Positions 45,640 to 56,145 of a DNA stretch of 64,000 nucleotides are shown here, in pieces. The number at the start of each line of letters is the position of its first letter. The stretch's first letter is position 1. The translations under genes were made by a program, and so were the position numbers. This DNA comes from Sycobia sp. Sy_11 (lineage: Eukaryota; Arthropoda; Insecta; Hymenoptera; Epichrysomallidae). The DNA is taken from the NCBI GenBank assembly GCA_018907035.1, contig JACCIC010000063.1, positions 2,742,001-2,806,000 of the forward strand, in the 5' to 3' direction. The notes below the pieces were generated by a model that saw only the letters and a list, made by a program, of their open reading frames with translations, ran no database searches and was not told the origin of the DNA.

Positions 45640-45990
45640 TTGTCTTCTGTTCTGTTAGCGCTACCTTGAATGCGGCACACGAGGACGAGCCAGGTGAGTG
45701 TTCCTTGTCTCGGAAATTGTCCCCAGTGCAAACGAAGCACGCCCCGCGGCTCTTACAATCTCTGTGGGAATGACCCTCGAGACCGCATTGCCACTAGCGG
45801 TTTTGTATGTCCGGTCCTTTACAGTCTTTCCGTAAATGACCGAACCCGAGGCATCGCTAGCATCATGGGAGGCGTACCCTAGCTCTTATTCTTGAGATAA
45901 CCAATCCGATTTTTATGCGCCCTTTCTTTAAGAGGTGAGTAGCCTCTTTTACCTCCAGATAAGGAGCGCACATAAGCATGTAGTGATTCC
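45640..45990 (-). pseudogene. R1-C ORF1 (Gag-like), zinc-knuckle part
   Basis: The minus strand reads LLKKGRIKIGLVISRIR, then CCHC-type knuckles: C..CLGFGHLRKDC, QCGLEGHSHRDC and ACFVCTGDNFRDKEHSPGSSSC. This set of knuckles is the C-terminal end of R1-clade ORF1, which binds the element RNA. Frameshifts and stops interrupt it. The N-terminal part is not recognisable. Confidence 0.75.
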
Positions 45991-46411
45991 CTCACAGCTA
46001 ATTCGATCAATTAACAAGTAATCATTGTATCCACAAACTCTTTCCGTCGCTCAAATTGGTCACACTCATACGTGAGAAGTGCCTGTTTATAGAGCCTCTC
46101 ATTCATTCATAACCCGCCTGGAAGTTACCCGTTTATAGGGTCACCATCTCCACCAATCATGGGAAATACCCGTTTATAGAGTTCCCGATATACTTTCCAA
46201 TCCGAGCACGGCATTCTTGCAAATTTGTAGGTGTGTGAATGATGAATGGGTGTATAGACGAGCGAATACCACATTTTTCGCTCGAAGTTCTTGTCCACGG
46301 CCATTTATTCGTCACTCCTAGGAGTGCTTATTTCGTGACTGATCACAAGTGGTCGTCTCCCTATCCACAACCGCGAGGACGCGTGTGGTAGCTGAACTCA
46401 AGGCCCCACAG

Positions 46412-46519
46412 TTTACCCAATATAAAATTTGTCACAGTCTCTACAATTTATTTTGTATAATATTACTACTTTTAAACATTTATCATACTTATCTTTACAA
46501 TGGTTTAATAAGTTGCTTA

Positions 46520-46552
<33 letters not shown>
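46412..46552 (-). repeat. Penelope-like fragment, second copy of the 42447-42586 sequence
   Basis: The minus strand reads NHCKDKYDKCLKVVILYKINC then RDCDKFYIG and breaks off where R1-C starts. An AAT microsatellite (46522-46552) forms its other edge, followed directly by R1-A. About 10 differences in ~118 aligned bases from the 42447 copy. Confidence 0.75.
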
Positions 46553-48332
46553 CGGGCTGGCGGGTGATCGAAGACTATACAGCCAGCCATCACCATTACA
46601 TCACCAAGTTTACATTACATTGTTTTCCCAAGCACTAGAACGCGGAAAGCACTTCCTGGATGAATTGCCAAGGAGCGCAACGCTTTCCGAGCGCGAAAGC
46701 GGTAACGGAAGCTACAATGCATCTGATCCGCTAAGCCTGCAAGCAAGCGATACCGAAGAAATTCGCGGGTCGTGATCGCCGTCCAACTTATTGGTGGACG
46801 AACGAAATTGCGGAGCTGCGGCGGTAATGCCTGCGGCTACGCCGCGTAGCCCAAAGGACTTAAAGGTGCGACCGTGATGCCGCTATTAGGATCGCGCAAC
46901 ATTTAAGGGCGAGGAAGACTCTAAAGCGAGCCAACAGAGCTAGTAAACGCGGATGCTGAAAAAAGCTGGGAGAAGATCTGTTTAACGATCTATGGGGATT
47001 GGGATATAAAGTCATAGCCCGCAAATTAGGCATGTTCCGTAAAAGCATGCCTATGAGCGCGGAAGTGATGGACAGTATCGTCCATGCTCTATTTCCTACT
47101 CATTCCAAACGAAGGGATGAGCTCCTGGTTCGTAAGGGTCCTGAGGCACTGCCTTTGACAAGGGCGGAGCTAGACAGAGCAGTGCGCTCTCTGAAGAACA
47201 AGAAAGCACCAGGAGCTGATGGACTTTCGGCAGAAGTATTGAAAGCGGTGGTACAGAGCCATTCTGAACTCTTACTTGGCATGTACAACTCGTGCCTTCG
47301 CGGGGGAATATTTTATCCCTGCTGGGAGGAGGCGAGACTTGTACTGATAAGCAAGGGCAAAGGATCATATAGTGCTCTGTCGGGGTACAGACCATTATGC
47401 ATGCTAGACACCGCCGGGAAACTGTTGGAAAAGCTGGTGACCTTTCCGAGAGGCAGTATGGCTTTCGGAGAGGGCGGTCAAGATGCTATTCAGGAGGTAG
47501 CGGAGGCGGCCAGGATTACGGAGCGAGGGAATCACTTCTCCCGAGCTGTGTGTCTTCTGGTGACACTCGATGTCAAAAACGCCTTCAACTCGGTTAAGTG
47601 GACAGATGTGCTGGGGGCATTGGAGAAGGACTTCAATGTACCTAAGTATCTACTCTAGATCATCGAAAATTATTTGAATGACAGATCCATTCCGTACGAA
47701 ACGGCAGAGACCTCTAAGCGAAAACAACTAAGGTGTGGCGCGGCCTAAGACTCCATCCTGGGCCCCGATCTATGGAATATTTCCTATGACGGGATCCATC
47801 GGTTGGACATGCCGGAAGACTGCTCGCTGATCGGGTATGCGGATAATGTGGCAGCTGTTAATATTGCGCGCAATATGACGCTGGAACAGACGCGCCTTGA
47901 TCAGACCATGCGCAGAATTCGCCATGAGATGGGTGATCACGGGCTGGAATTAGTGGAGGCGAAAACTGAGATTGTGCTAAGAGTGCAGCCGATAATTATT
48001 GGGGAGATGTCGATCCTGACCAAGGCATCTATCAAGTACCTGGGATGATGCTAGATACGAAGCTTACCTTCTGGGAACATATTCGGAGGTCGGCGGACAA
48101 GGCGGCGGTAGTGGCGGTCTACCTCTGCAGGGTCATGGTCAACATAGGAGGACCACGCCCCTGCATTAGGCGGCTGCTACTGCGAGTTGCTGAGTCCGTC
48201 ATGCTTTATAGTGCTGATGTCTGGGTCGATGTGCTGCATTACGAAATGTATCGCAGGCGCGAGGCGCCTGTACAGAGGCTGTACAAAGCATAACTGAGCG
48301 ACCTTTGTTTTTTTTTTGTGTTCGTATCGCAC
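46553..48332 (+). mobile_element. R1-clade LINE, copy A, first part (5'-truncated)
   Basis: Begins inside the endonuclease (GWRVIEDYTASHHHYI), so the 5' end is missing. A long open RT part lies at 46999-47658: SLKNKKAPGADGLSAEVLK, EARLVLISKGKG, YRPLCMLDTAGKLLEKLV and VTLDVKNAFNSVKW. After a stop come SILGPDLWNISYDG and GYADNVAAV, where the catalytic YADD has become YADN (AAT at 47845-47847). The thumb and connection region runs to RREAPVQRLYKA near 48292. It continues at 53471 after the R1-B insertion. Confidence 0.88.
48283..48332 (+). repeat. left copy of the R1-B target-site duplication
   Basis: A 50-bp stretch (starts ACAAAGCATAACTGAGCG, ends GTATCGCAC) repeated at 53422-53470. The copies differ by one T in the T-run and by C/T in GTGTT(C/T)G. 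Confidence 0.9.
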
Positions 48333-49163
48333 CGGCGCTAAAATAACAACTGTTTACGTCCACGTTCGTGTGCCGGGATAATGTATCCCTCATCTTTAGA
48401 GAATGGAGCATGATGAGGGATGCGGCTAAAATACAGCAATGGTCTCTCAGGTGAGGATCAAATGAGGTTTTGGCCTAACGGGCTTGGTGCATCCGACAGT
48501 TACCGATACTGGGAGTGGGAAATTGTCGCTTACTTCCTAATTATCGCAAACCCGTTACAAGTGGTTCAGCGACCACCGACAGTCATATCGTTGGAGCGTT
48601 CTGTTTTAATGGGCCGGGGGCTTGGCTTTATCACTAGGCCGAGAGAAGGAACTTCTCTATAAAAACCCCCCTAATCCTACATTGTATGGCAGTTGCGATA
48701 GGGGATGTATGGTTCTATGGCAGAAGATCGGAGCTACTACAACCGCCAGTGAAATTTACACACCAACCGTTCAATAAAATCTTGTCCACTGAACGGGATG
48801 CTGCAAAGCAACCGCAGTAGGTGGACGTACGAAATAATACTTAAAACTACAACGAAAAAGAGAGCAGAGGAGGAGAACGATAAAGATAGGAAAAGTAGGC
48901 GGCCAAAAGAAAAGTCCAGGACTGCAGAGCGGTAGCTAATAAAAATAGAGACAAGCAAAACAAGAACCGGCAAAACGCGATTAATAAGGCTCACCAAAGC
49001 TGGTGACTCGAAGGACGCCATCCAGGCTACAAGCAAATCAAAGCCTCTGACTAAAAGGAAAGTCGAAGAGAAGGATGATAGCCCCTTCTCATGGCAGAAT
49101 CAGGAAAAGCCCAGCGAACAAAAGGAAGTAAGCTCTGATCAAAACAGCAACAAGTAAGAGGCT

Positions 49164-50055
49164 TTGCACGAGCAAGGAGCAAAAATAATAGTGAAGGGGT
49201 CACAGACCTATGCAGCTGTGGTCTCCAATGACACTGGAAAGGATGCTGAAAAGCAAAGGAAACTGGTCACCCCAAAAGCCCAGGTTGCAAAAGCGACAAT
49301 AAGACAACCGCCCAAGGTGGTCTTACTAAAGCCTAAGGATGTGGAAAAGACCTCCACAACAGGTAGGTCAAAGGAGGTCTTGCAAAAGACCTTCAATCCT
49401 AGGCAATCTAAGGTCCAGGTCAAGAATCTGAGGGAGACAAGGAAGGGTCTCCTAGTGGAAACTGCAACCGAAGCGGGGTTGGAGAAAATAAAGGCCTCAA
49501 AAAGCTTGATGGAACTTTTTGAGATAGAGGCTCTAACAAGGAGCAAGCCGAGGCTCATCATCTGCGATGTGCCTAAGGACATGTCGTCAGATGAGGTGAC
49601 CTCGGCGATATTTGACCAAAATGACGTTTTGGCCTCTACAACTGAATAATTCACGGAATTCTTCAAACCCCGATTCAAAACGGGCAATAGGAGCGACTCA
49701 GTAACCAACTGGGTGGTGGAAGTTATCCCGAACATTCGGGGCAAACTCCTACAAAAGAAAAGGATATATATAGAGTGGTTATCTTCCGCGTGCAAGATTG
49801 CCTCCGAGTCACCAAATGCTATAAGTGTCAAGGCTACGGGCACGTAGACAAGCACTGCAAAAGTGAACAATGCTGCTCCCACTGCAGTCAGGGGGGACAT
49901 GGCAGCAAAGAATGTAAATACAAAGATGCAGCGCCAAGATGTGTCAACTGCAAGAAGGCGAAAATGGCGCATAACCATGGTTCAATGGACACTAAGTGTC
50001 CAGCATACAAGGCTGCCATGGAGGGGTTAGTTAACTCCACGGACTATGGCCAATA
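49164..50055 (+). pseudogene. R1-B ORF1 (Gag-like)
   Basis: Lys-rich N-terminal half with a coiled-coil-like LRETRKGLLVETATEAGLEK segment and EALTRSKPRLIICDVPKDMS. A stop follows at 49646-49648, then VTNWVVEVIPNIRGKLL and a frameshift near 49775. Three knuckles lie at 49815-50010: CYKCQGYGHVDKHC, CSHCSQGGHGSKEC, and a longer one, CVNCKKAKMAHNHGSMDTKC. The order is that of R1-type ORF1 proteins. Two lesions only, so decay is modest. Confidence 0.8.
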
Positions 50056-50089
50056 ATGCACGAAATAGTCGAAGTGAACCTGTCCTGCG

Positions 50090-53000
50090 ATTTGTAAAGT
50101 TAAGTGCCAGAGAGCACGCAGGGTCACTCCAGAGATAAGCTCAAAATGTGTGGAAAGTGGAGTAGACATCCTGCTTCTCCAGGAGCCATACCAGCGCAGT
50201 GGTCAAATAGAGTGATTTGGACTGCGTACACGGATGGTATATGTTGACGCGCATATCTCCTGGGCGGCTATAGCAGTCCTCAACCCCGAGGTGACAGTGG
50301 TGAAACTAACGCACTTAACTAATACATACTTCGCTGACTTCGCTGTAGCGGAGGTTAGGTTGCATTCTTTAACGATGTATGTAGTCAGTGGATACTTTCA
50401 GCTGGGCCACGAAATAAGGGTACACCTTACACACTTAAGTAAGGTGTTGCACGCACTTCGATGGAGTATGGTGCTAATAGGCGCCGATTCCAATGCCAGA
50501 TCCCCCTTGTAGGGGTCTGATCGCACCGACCGCAAAGGGGAAGAATTTGAAAATTATACAGCGCAGTGGAATCTTCGTCATCGCCAATGTGCCAGGTAGT
50601 ATGGCTACTGTCTCCAATGAAGTTGGAGAAGAAAACAAAGATGTAACTCTTGTCACCAGGAATCTCGAGACACTCATCACAGGATGGGCCGTCAGGGAGG
50701 ACTGGACCTCGAGTGATCATAGAACGATCACGTACCACTGTTAGGAGGGTTCCCTGGTGGAAGCCTGAACTAGATAGGTTAAAAAGGGCTACAAATCGAG
50801 CCCGTAGAGTATTCCAGAAAGTGCGTGATCCCGTCAGACGGAACACTTCAAGATAGAATACAAAGCGGCTAGAAACGAGTATGTCCATAGACTCAGGCAT
50901 ACTAAAGAAACGAAATAGCAAGACTTTCTCACTGTAAAGGGTAATCAGAAACCCTGGGGTGTAGCTTACCGACTTCAAGTCGGTAAGCTGTCCATTAAGG
51001 AGGTTGCGTGCAACGTCCGTTTGGATGATAACACCTATACCACGGACTGGGTGAGCACCGCTACGGCAGTGCTAATCACCCTGTTCACTCTAGACAATTT
51101 GCAGGATGAAACGCAAGAGCAAAAAGATATGAGGTCCTTGGCTAACGCTCCCCCTCCAAGGGGAGCCGAGGTAGAATTCCATCACGCCAAGTTGGATCAG
51201 GTCACGGTCAAGACGAAGCTGGGTAAGGCCCTTGGCTCAGCCAGCTTCGACTTGACCATCATTCCAACAGCACTGCCGACCATCAGGCAGGACCTGATCA
51301 ACATCTATAACTCGTGTCTGAGATTTTCGGTCTTCCCTAATGAGTGGAAGGTTGGTCAAGTTGTCACAATCCGAAAGGGTGAGAACAAAGAAGCTGAGGA
51401 CCCAGCGGCCTACAGGCCCATTTGCCTCTTGCCACTGCTCTGCAAAACCCTTGAAGCTCTGATACTGAACAAGTCAAATATGATCATTGAAACGAGGTTT
51501 CTCCTAGACGGTACGGCTTCAGGAGAGGGCGTTCCACTGAGAACGCCATTGTTCAGTTGCCTAAGTCTGTGAGTGAATCGAGCAGAAAATATGTTGTGGC
51601 AATCTTCCTGGACATAAAGGACGCCTTTGACAATGTCTGGTGGCCCGCTGTGCTAACAGTATTGAAAAGCAAAGCATGCCCCAGGAGTCTCTACAAACTA
51701 ATAAAAGATTACCTGAAGGGCCGTCGAGTCCTCATATGAGACGGCTTTGAGGAAGTGCAACTTGGGGTCAGTAAAGGATGCCCGCAGGAATCCGTACTGG
51801 GCCCAACTCTGTGCAATCTTGTTCTAGATCCCCTTCTTTGGCAGCTCTCAAAACTAGGATACGAAGTCATTGCGTATGCAGACGACATAGCACTCCTAGT
51901 GGAGGGAGACTGGCGTAAGGAGATCGAAAGCAATGGCCAGAGTTATATTGAAGAAATGGAATCCTGGTTTCACCTCAATAAAATGAGGCTGGCCTCTCAT
52001 AAGTGTGGAATATTGATTTTGAGAGGTCACCTTCACCCGAAAGCCCCCCCCCCCCCGAATTACGGTCGGTAACTCGAGGGTGAAGATATTAGAAAGCGTA
52101 CGATCGGAATCCACTTCAGCGAACATCTTACAATCGGTTGCGATTTCAAAGCGGTACAGTCCAAATGTGTGGACTTGTTTAACAGGATTGGACGCCTGAC
52201 AAGATGGGAATGGGGTCTTAAATTTAAGGTGCTTAGTACTATCTATACCGGGCTGTTCACACCTGTCGCTACTTACGCAGCGGCAGGATGGCATGATTTG
52301 ATGTGTGTAGAACAGTAACGCAAGTTTGCAAGTACTCAAAGACACGAGTTCATTAAAGTCACCGGCGCGTACAGAACCACTTCAACAGACGCCCTAGCAA
52401 TGATGGCGGGAAAACTCCCCATCGTACTAGAATGCAGGTGTAGAGTGGAATTGTACGCAAACCGTAAAAATACAGCGTTACCTGAGGACCAACGTCGTGC
52501 CGCGAGAGAGATATCTGAAAGATATCTCGATGACTGGCAGGAAATCTGGAATAACTCGACCAAAGGTAGGCTGACATATTCTTACCTACCTAGTGTCAGA
52601 GACAGGATCAAGGCAGACTGGATCATGCCGTCGCGATGGTTAATCCAGTTCCTCACTGGGCATGGTGACTTCAGGTCATATCTCTCTCGCTCTCAACTGA
52701 GAGAGAGCGATAAATGCACATATAGGGAGGTGGAAATACCAGAGCACATCGTGACCGTCTGTCCTAAATACGAAGAAATTAAGATCAGGTATCAGAGAGA
52801 AAATAATACCTCTATTGAGGTCAGAGCTCTATTGAGCCATGCACATTATAACGCATTCGAAACTCTAGTGAAAGAGCTACTACAAACAAAGGAGTCTCTT
52901 GAAGCGATAGAGCATCTGCTTGAGGCGGATGTAATAGAGGAACCTGATCAAGTAGGTAGGGAACTAGCAGTTGTCATGAAAAATATACACAAAGGATCAT

Positions 53001-53161
53001 ATACAAATAATAAAAATGTTTACACAAAGCAAAGAATATACACTGAAATAGTGGACCAGCACCATACACCGGTCTACAAGATTGTAAATAAACCAACCGC
53101 AACCAAATTACATGGCAATATAAATATATACACAAATATATTATTTTTCCTATATAAGTAG
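50090..53161 (+). pseudogene. R1-B ORF2: endonuclease and reverse transcriptase
   Basis: Endonuclease pieces: VDILLLQEPYQR near 50166, ALRWSMVLIGADSNARSPL at ~50455-50510, and GWAVREDWTSSDHRTI at ~50685-50740. RT: YNSCLRFSVFPNEWK, AAYRPICLLPLLCKTLEAL, VVAIFLDIKDAFDNVWW, SVLGPTLCNLVLDPLL, and an intact YADD in VIAYADDIALL near 51870-51900. C-terminal part 52400-53161 (253 codons open) includes LIQFLTGHGDFRSYL and a zinc motif that lacks its second Cys (CTYREVEIPEHIVTVC). Frameshifts near 50510, 51570 and 52075 and stops near 51738 and 52318 inactivate it. A C-run (52046-52056) may explain one frameshift. Confidence 0.85.
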
Positions 53162-53232
53162 ACCAGCACTATATACTGGTCTACAAGTGCAATAAACAAT
53201 TAGCAATAAGCAAAACCAGCTTTACACTGGTT
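53051..53232 (+). repeat. three stem-loops in the R1-B 3' region
   Basis: Hairpins at 53051-53077 (GTGGACCAG with CCGGTCTAC, one G-U), 53158-53184 (GTAGACCAG with CTGGTCTAC, perfect 9 bp) and 53214-53232 (AACCAG with CTGGTT). Each shows CCAG, a short A/C/T loop, then CTGG. Flanking bases also partly repeat (GGTCTACAAG). Likely recognised by the element's RT during target priming; that is inference. Confidence 0.7.
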
Positions 53233-53421
53233 ACAACTCTAGTCTGTAATGAAATGGTGCAATATAAGTGGTTTGGAACCCACTATAAACTATAGGTCCA
53301 CAAAAGTCGCAATGATATACAGATCAGCACCAATAAGAAAAGATCAGCAACAACGCAAAGCTCTCGAGCATAACCGGCCGATAAAGCGAAAGCTAGGTGC
53401 GACTGAGAAAGTTTATGTGTA

Positions 53422-53470
53422 ACAAAGCATAACTGAGCGACCTTTGTTTTTTTTTGTGTTTGTATCGCAC
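53422..53470 (+). repeat. right copy of the R1-B target-site duplication
   Basis: 49 bp matching 48283-48332, followed at once by the continuation of R1-A (CGCACGGTCTCGGAGACG). Confidence 0.9.
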
Positions 53471-53778
53471 GGTCTCGGAGACGCCCTCCCTAGTGGTTGC
53501 CGGGGTGATCCAGGTAGACCTCCTGGCCCAGGACTGGAAGTTCGTCCACCAGATGGACAGGACACTTCGCCAAGCCGAAGGGAAGCAGCAGGCCAGAGAG
53601 CGTTCGCTAGCTTGCTGGCAGAACAGGTGGACCGCCAGAGTTATAAGTCAGATGGCCCGGTGGATCGGTCATCAGCATTGGGAGGTAAATTATTATCTCA
53701 TCCAGATGCTGACCGGCCATGGATACTTCCGTGCGCACTTGCACAAGATGGGCAAAGTCGCGGATCCAGGTTGTATTA
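53471..53778 (+). mobile_element. R1 copy A, second part
   Basis: Continues the C-terminal domain: TVSETPSLVVAGVIQVDLLAQ, SLACWQNRWTARV, MARWIGHQHWEVNYYLIQM and LTGHGYFRAHLHKMGKVADPGC. It is cut at 53778 inside the zinc-binding motif by the foldback element. The frame is open throughout. Confidence 0.85.
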
Positions 53779-55748
53779 GTCCGGGAGCCAGCGACATTTT
53801 TATGTCATATATTTATTCTGGGTCAAAAGTTAGTTTAAATGACTTGTTTCAATGTTCTCTAAAGCGTAGTGATCGTCCGCTAGGTCAATTAATGTAGATG
53901 TGGCAACGCCAGGCACCCAAACTTTGTAAAAATGTTAAAAAATTAATAAAAACCAGGTTTTATAAAATAATTTTGAGTTTAGAAAAAAATTGTGCAAACA
54001 AAAGTTGTAGATCCTATTGAAACAAATTATTAATGTTCTATCCATTTTTGCTCTTAAGCTAATAATTATGGAGAAAAACATAATTAATTATGAACATTTA
54101 GAGTTGTTATCGACCCAAATCATAGTCGATACGTCAAGGATCTACATCGCTGCTCAGATCATACATGGTACAAGTACTTTTTAACTTTAAATTTTGCTCA
54201 TAAAATTATAGTTGTAAAATGAAAACATATCGAATATAATAAAATTATTTTCGGTAGATCTCCAAATTATGTTTAAAATCATTTTTAACAAACTCTCTGT
54301 TGTTTCATTTATTTATTATGATATACAAAGTTTTTAATGATTTTCACTATTTCAGTGTTAGTTCAGCCAATTTGATGTATAATATTAATGGTCCATAGCT
54401 CCAAAAATTATTTGTAAAAACCTTTTCCTAAATGACAGAAATTTTTCATTACAAATAAATTAAAAATACTAAAATACAATAACGGTGAAAAAGTTTGTTA
54501 TATGGAAGTATGGTAGTGACATATCTATATACATATAGTTTATTTCTTTACATTTTATACAATTTTTTTTCAGAAAAATGTATAAATTATTACAATAATA
54601 TGCACGACTGTTTAATTTATAATAATTAGATATTTGTATACTGGTATTGATGCATGCGATAAAATCATTTAAAAGTGCTTGCAAAATTACAGAAATTATG
54701 TACGCTTGTATCACATCCTATCAAAGAATCATATAACATAAATATGACAAAAATTATTCAAATGACAATAAGATTCATACAAGACAATAAGATAGACAAT
54801 AAGACAATAAAATTTATTAAGTGATTCGGTGACAGTGCAGCACGCGAGATATCCATCGTGTTCCAGGTTCTCCGAAAGCGCGTGCTACAACTGCAGTTTT
54901 AACCATCAGTTCCCATTTATCCTCGCAAAATTCTTTTTCCATCTTATTCTACACTACGTGTAAGTTCATTTATAATAATTTCTAGGATTGCAACAATCTG
55001 GAATGTATGTCCGCCGAAGCAATGAAAAGTACGTTCCCTATAACAAAAATCTGAGTAAAGCACACTTGAAAACGCGTGCTGGAACTGCAGTTTAAAATTT
55101 GCAGCTTCAATTCCAGATTGTTGTAATCCTAAAAATTATTACACATAAATTTATATGTATTGTAGAACAAGATGGAAAAAGAATTTTGCGAAGATAAATG
55201 GGAACTGATGGTTAAAACGACGATATATAAAACAGTAGACAGTTTGTCAAATACTGTTTTAAACAAAATTTGGAGTGCTGTCTATAATAAATTTTTTACA
55301 TTCCATATGTTTTTGCTTTAAAACTAGTATTTTGTAAGTAAAATTACAAACTAAAAAGCACTTGTATCATGTATTATCTGAGCAGCAGAGTAGATCCCTG
55401 ACGTATCGACAGTAACTTGGGATGATTATAGTAGCTGAAAATGCTTATTATTAATGGCGTTTTTCTCGATAACTATTAACTTTACAGCAAAAATGGATAG
55501 AACATAAAAAATTCATTTGAATAGGATCTACAACTTTTGTTTGAACAATTTTTTTCTAAACTCAAAATTATTCTTTAAAACTTGGTTTTTATCATTTTTA
55601 CAAAGTTTGGGTGCCTAGTGTTACCACAACCAGATTAGGTGCCGCGGCTAACGATCGCTCCACTCTTCAGTACATTCAAAGGAATCATTTAAACTAATTT
55701 TCGGCTGGGGATAAATTGGTGACTAAAATATGTCGCTGGCTCCCGGAC
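53779..55748. mobile_element. foldback element with long inverted arms
   Basis: A 1,970-bp unit whose ends read GTCCGGGAGCCAGCGACAT inward on both strands, flanked by TA on both sides. The outer arms (53779-54306 and 55228-55748) are ~80% complementary over more than 500 bp. A second inverted pair (54897-55014 and 55109-55218) continues the palindrome toward a centre near 55060. The left arm carries an extra ~590 bp (54307-54896). No transposase-like frame is present, so it is non-autonomous. It interrupts R1-A between PGC and DCGFVTDD. The family is not recognised; a TA target would fit Tc1/mariner-related elements. Confidence 0.85.
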
Positions 55749-56140
55749 TATATAGACTGTGGATTCGTAACAGACGATGCCCATCATACATTTCTTGTGT
55801 GATATCCTCAGACGAAAGAAGGCGGACCTTCCGTAAATGGTTCTATTTTTTCTGGGATCTGGTGATGTCCAAAGGCGAACATCCTGGTCCCCTACCCGAA
55901 GTAATTCTTAACGGTGGTTTCCGGAGTTGGGAGTTGAGCCAAAGAGAGGAGGTCTCCTCGGTGCACGCTTGCCAACTCCGGTCTGTAGCTCTTTTCAGAG
56001 CTGCGGGAAGCAGTCGAAGCAATGCACCGAGCAGGTAGTTTTTTAGTGGGTTTAGTGGGTTTATGCCTTTGTGTTGGTGATTCCCGCATATCTGTAGACC
56101 AGTCCCCAGGATCCATAAAGGATTTTTCACCTCCTCTATC
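55749..56140 (+). mobile_element. R1 copy A, 3' end
   Basis: The frame resumes as DCGFVTDDAHHTFLVCDILRRKK, the rest of the CCHC-type C-terminal motif, then degrades into 3' untranslated DNA. That DNA carries a perfect 10-bp inverted repeat (CCGGAGTTGG 55921-55930, CCAACTCCGG 55972-55981) with a second hairpin inside (GAGGAG/CTCCTC at 55946-55959). The end is near 56140, next to A/T-rich Penelope sequence. Confidence 0.78.
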
Positions 56141-56145
56141 AAAAA

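Larger units (their letters stand above)
42587..46411 (-). mobile_element. R1-clade LINE, copy C
   Basis: A non-LTR retrotransposon on the minus strand with a Gag-like ORF1 carrying zinc knuckles, then AP-endonuclease and RT. The 3' end (left) abuts the AAT repeat at 42586; the 5' region ends near 46411. Both sides are flanked by a ~140-bp Penelope-derived sequence (42447-42586 and 46412-46552) about 90% alike. That is either a very long target duplication or two Penelope copies. There is an internal deletion in RT and many stops. The 5' part has a GTTTATAG(A/G)G-type motif three times (46085-46175). Confidence 0.85.
48333..53421 (+). mobile_element. R1-clade LINE, copy B, inserted in copy A
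   Basis: About 5.1 kb between the two 50-bp duplicates. 5' untranslated ~48333-49163, ORF1 ~49164-50055, ORF2 ~50090-53161, 3' region with hairpins to 53421, and no poly(A). It joins copy A's coding sequence on both sides (APVQRL on the left, YRTVSETPSLVVAG on the right), proving the nesting. Several frameshifts and stops in both ORFs, but YADD is intact. A different lineage from copies A and C. Confidence 0.88.

Noticed and set aside
55730..56038. 102-aa ORF as a separate gene
   Set aside because: It begins in the foldback arm and runs out of frame through the R1-A 3' end; the R1 reading frame is a different one.
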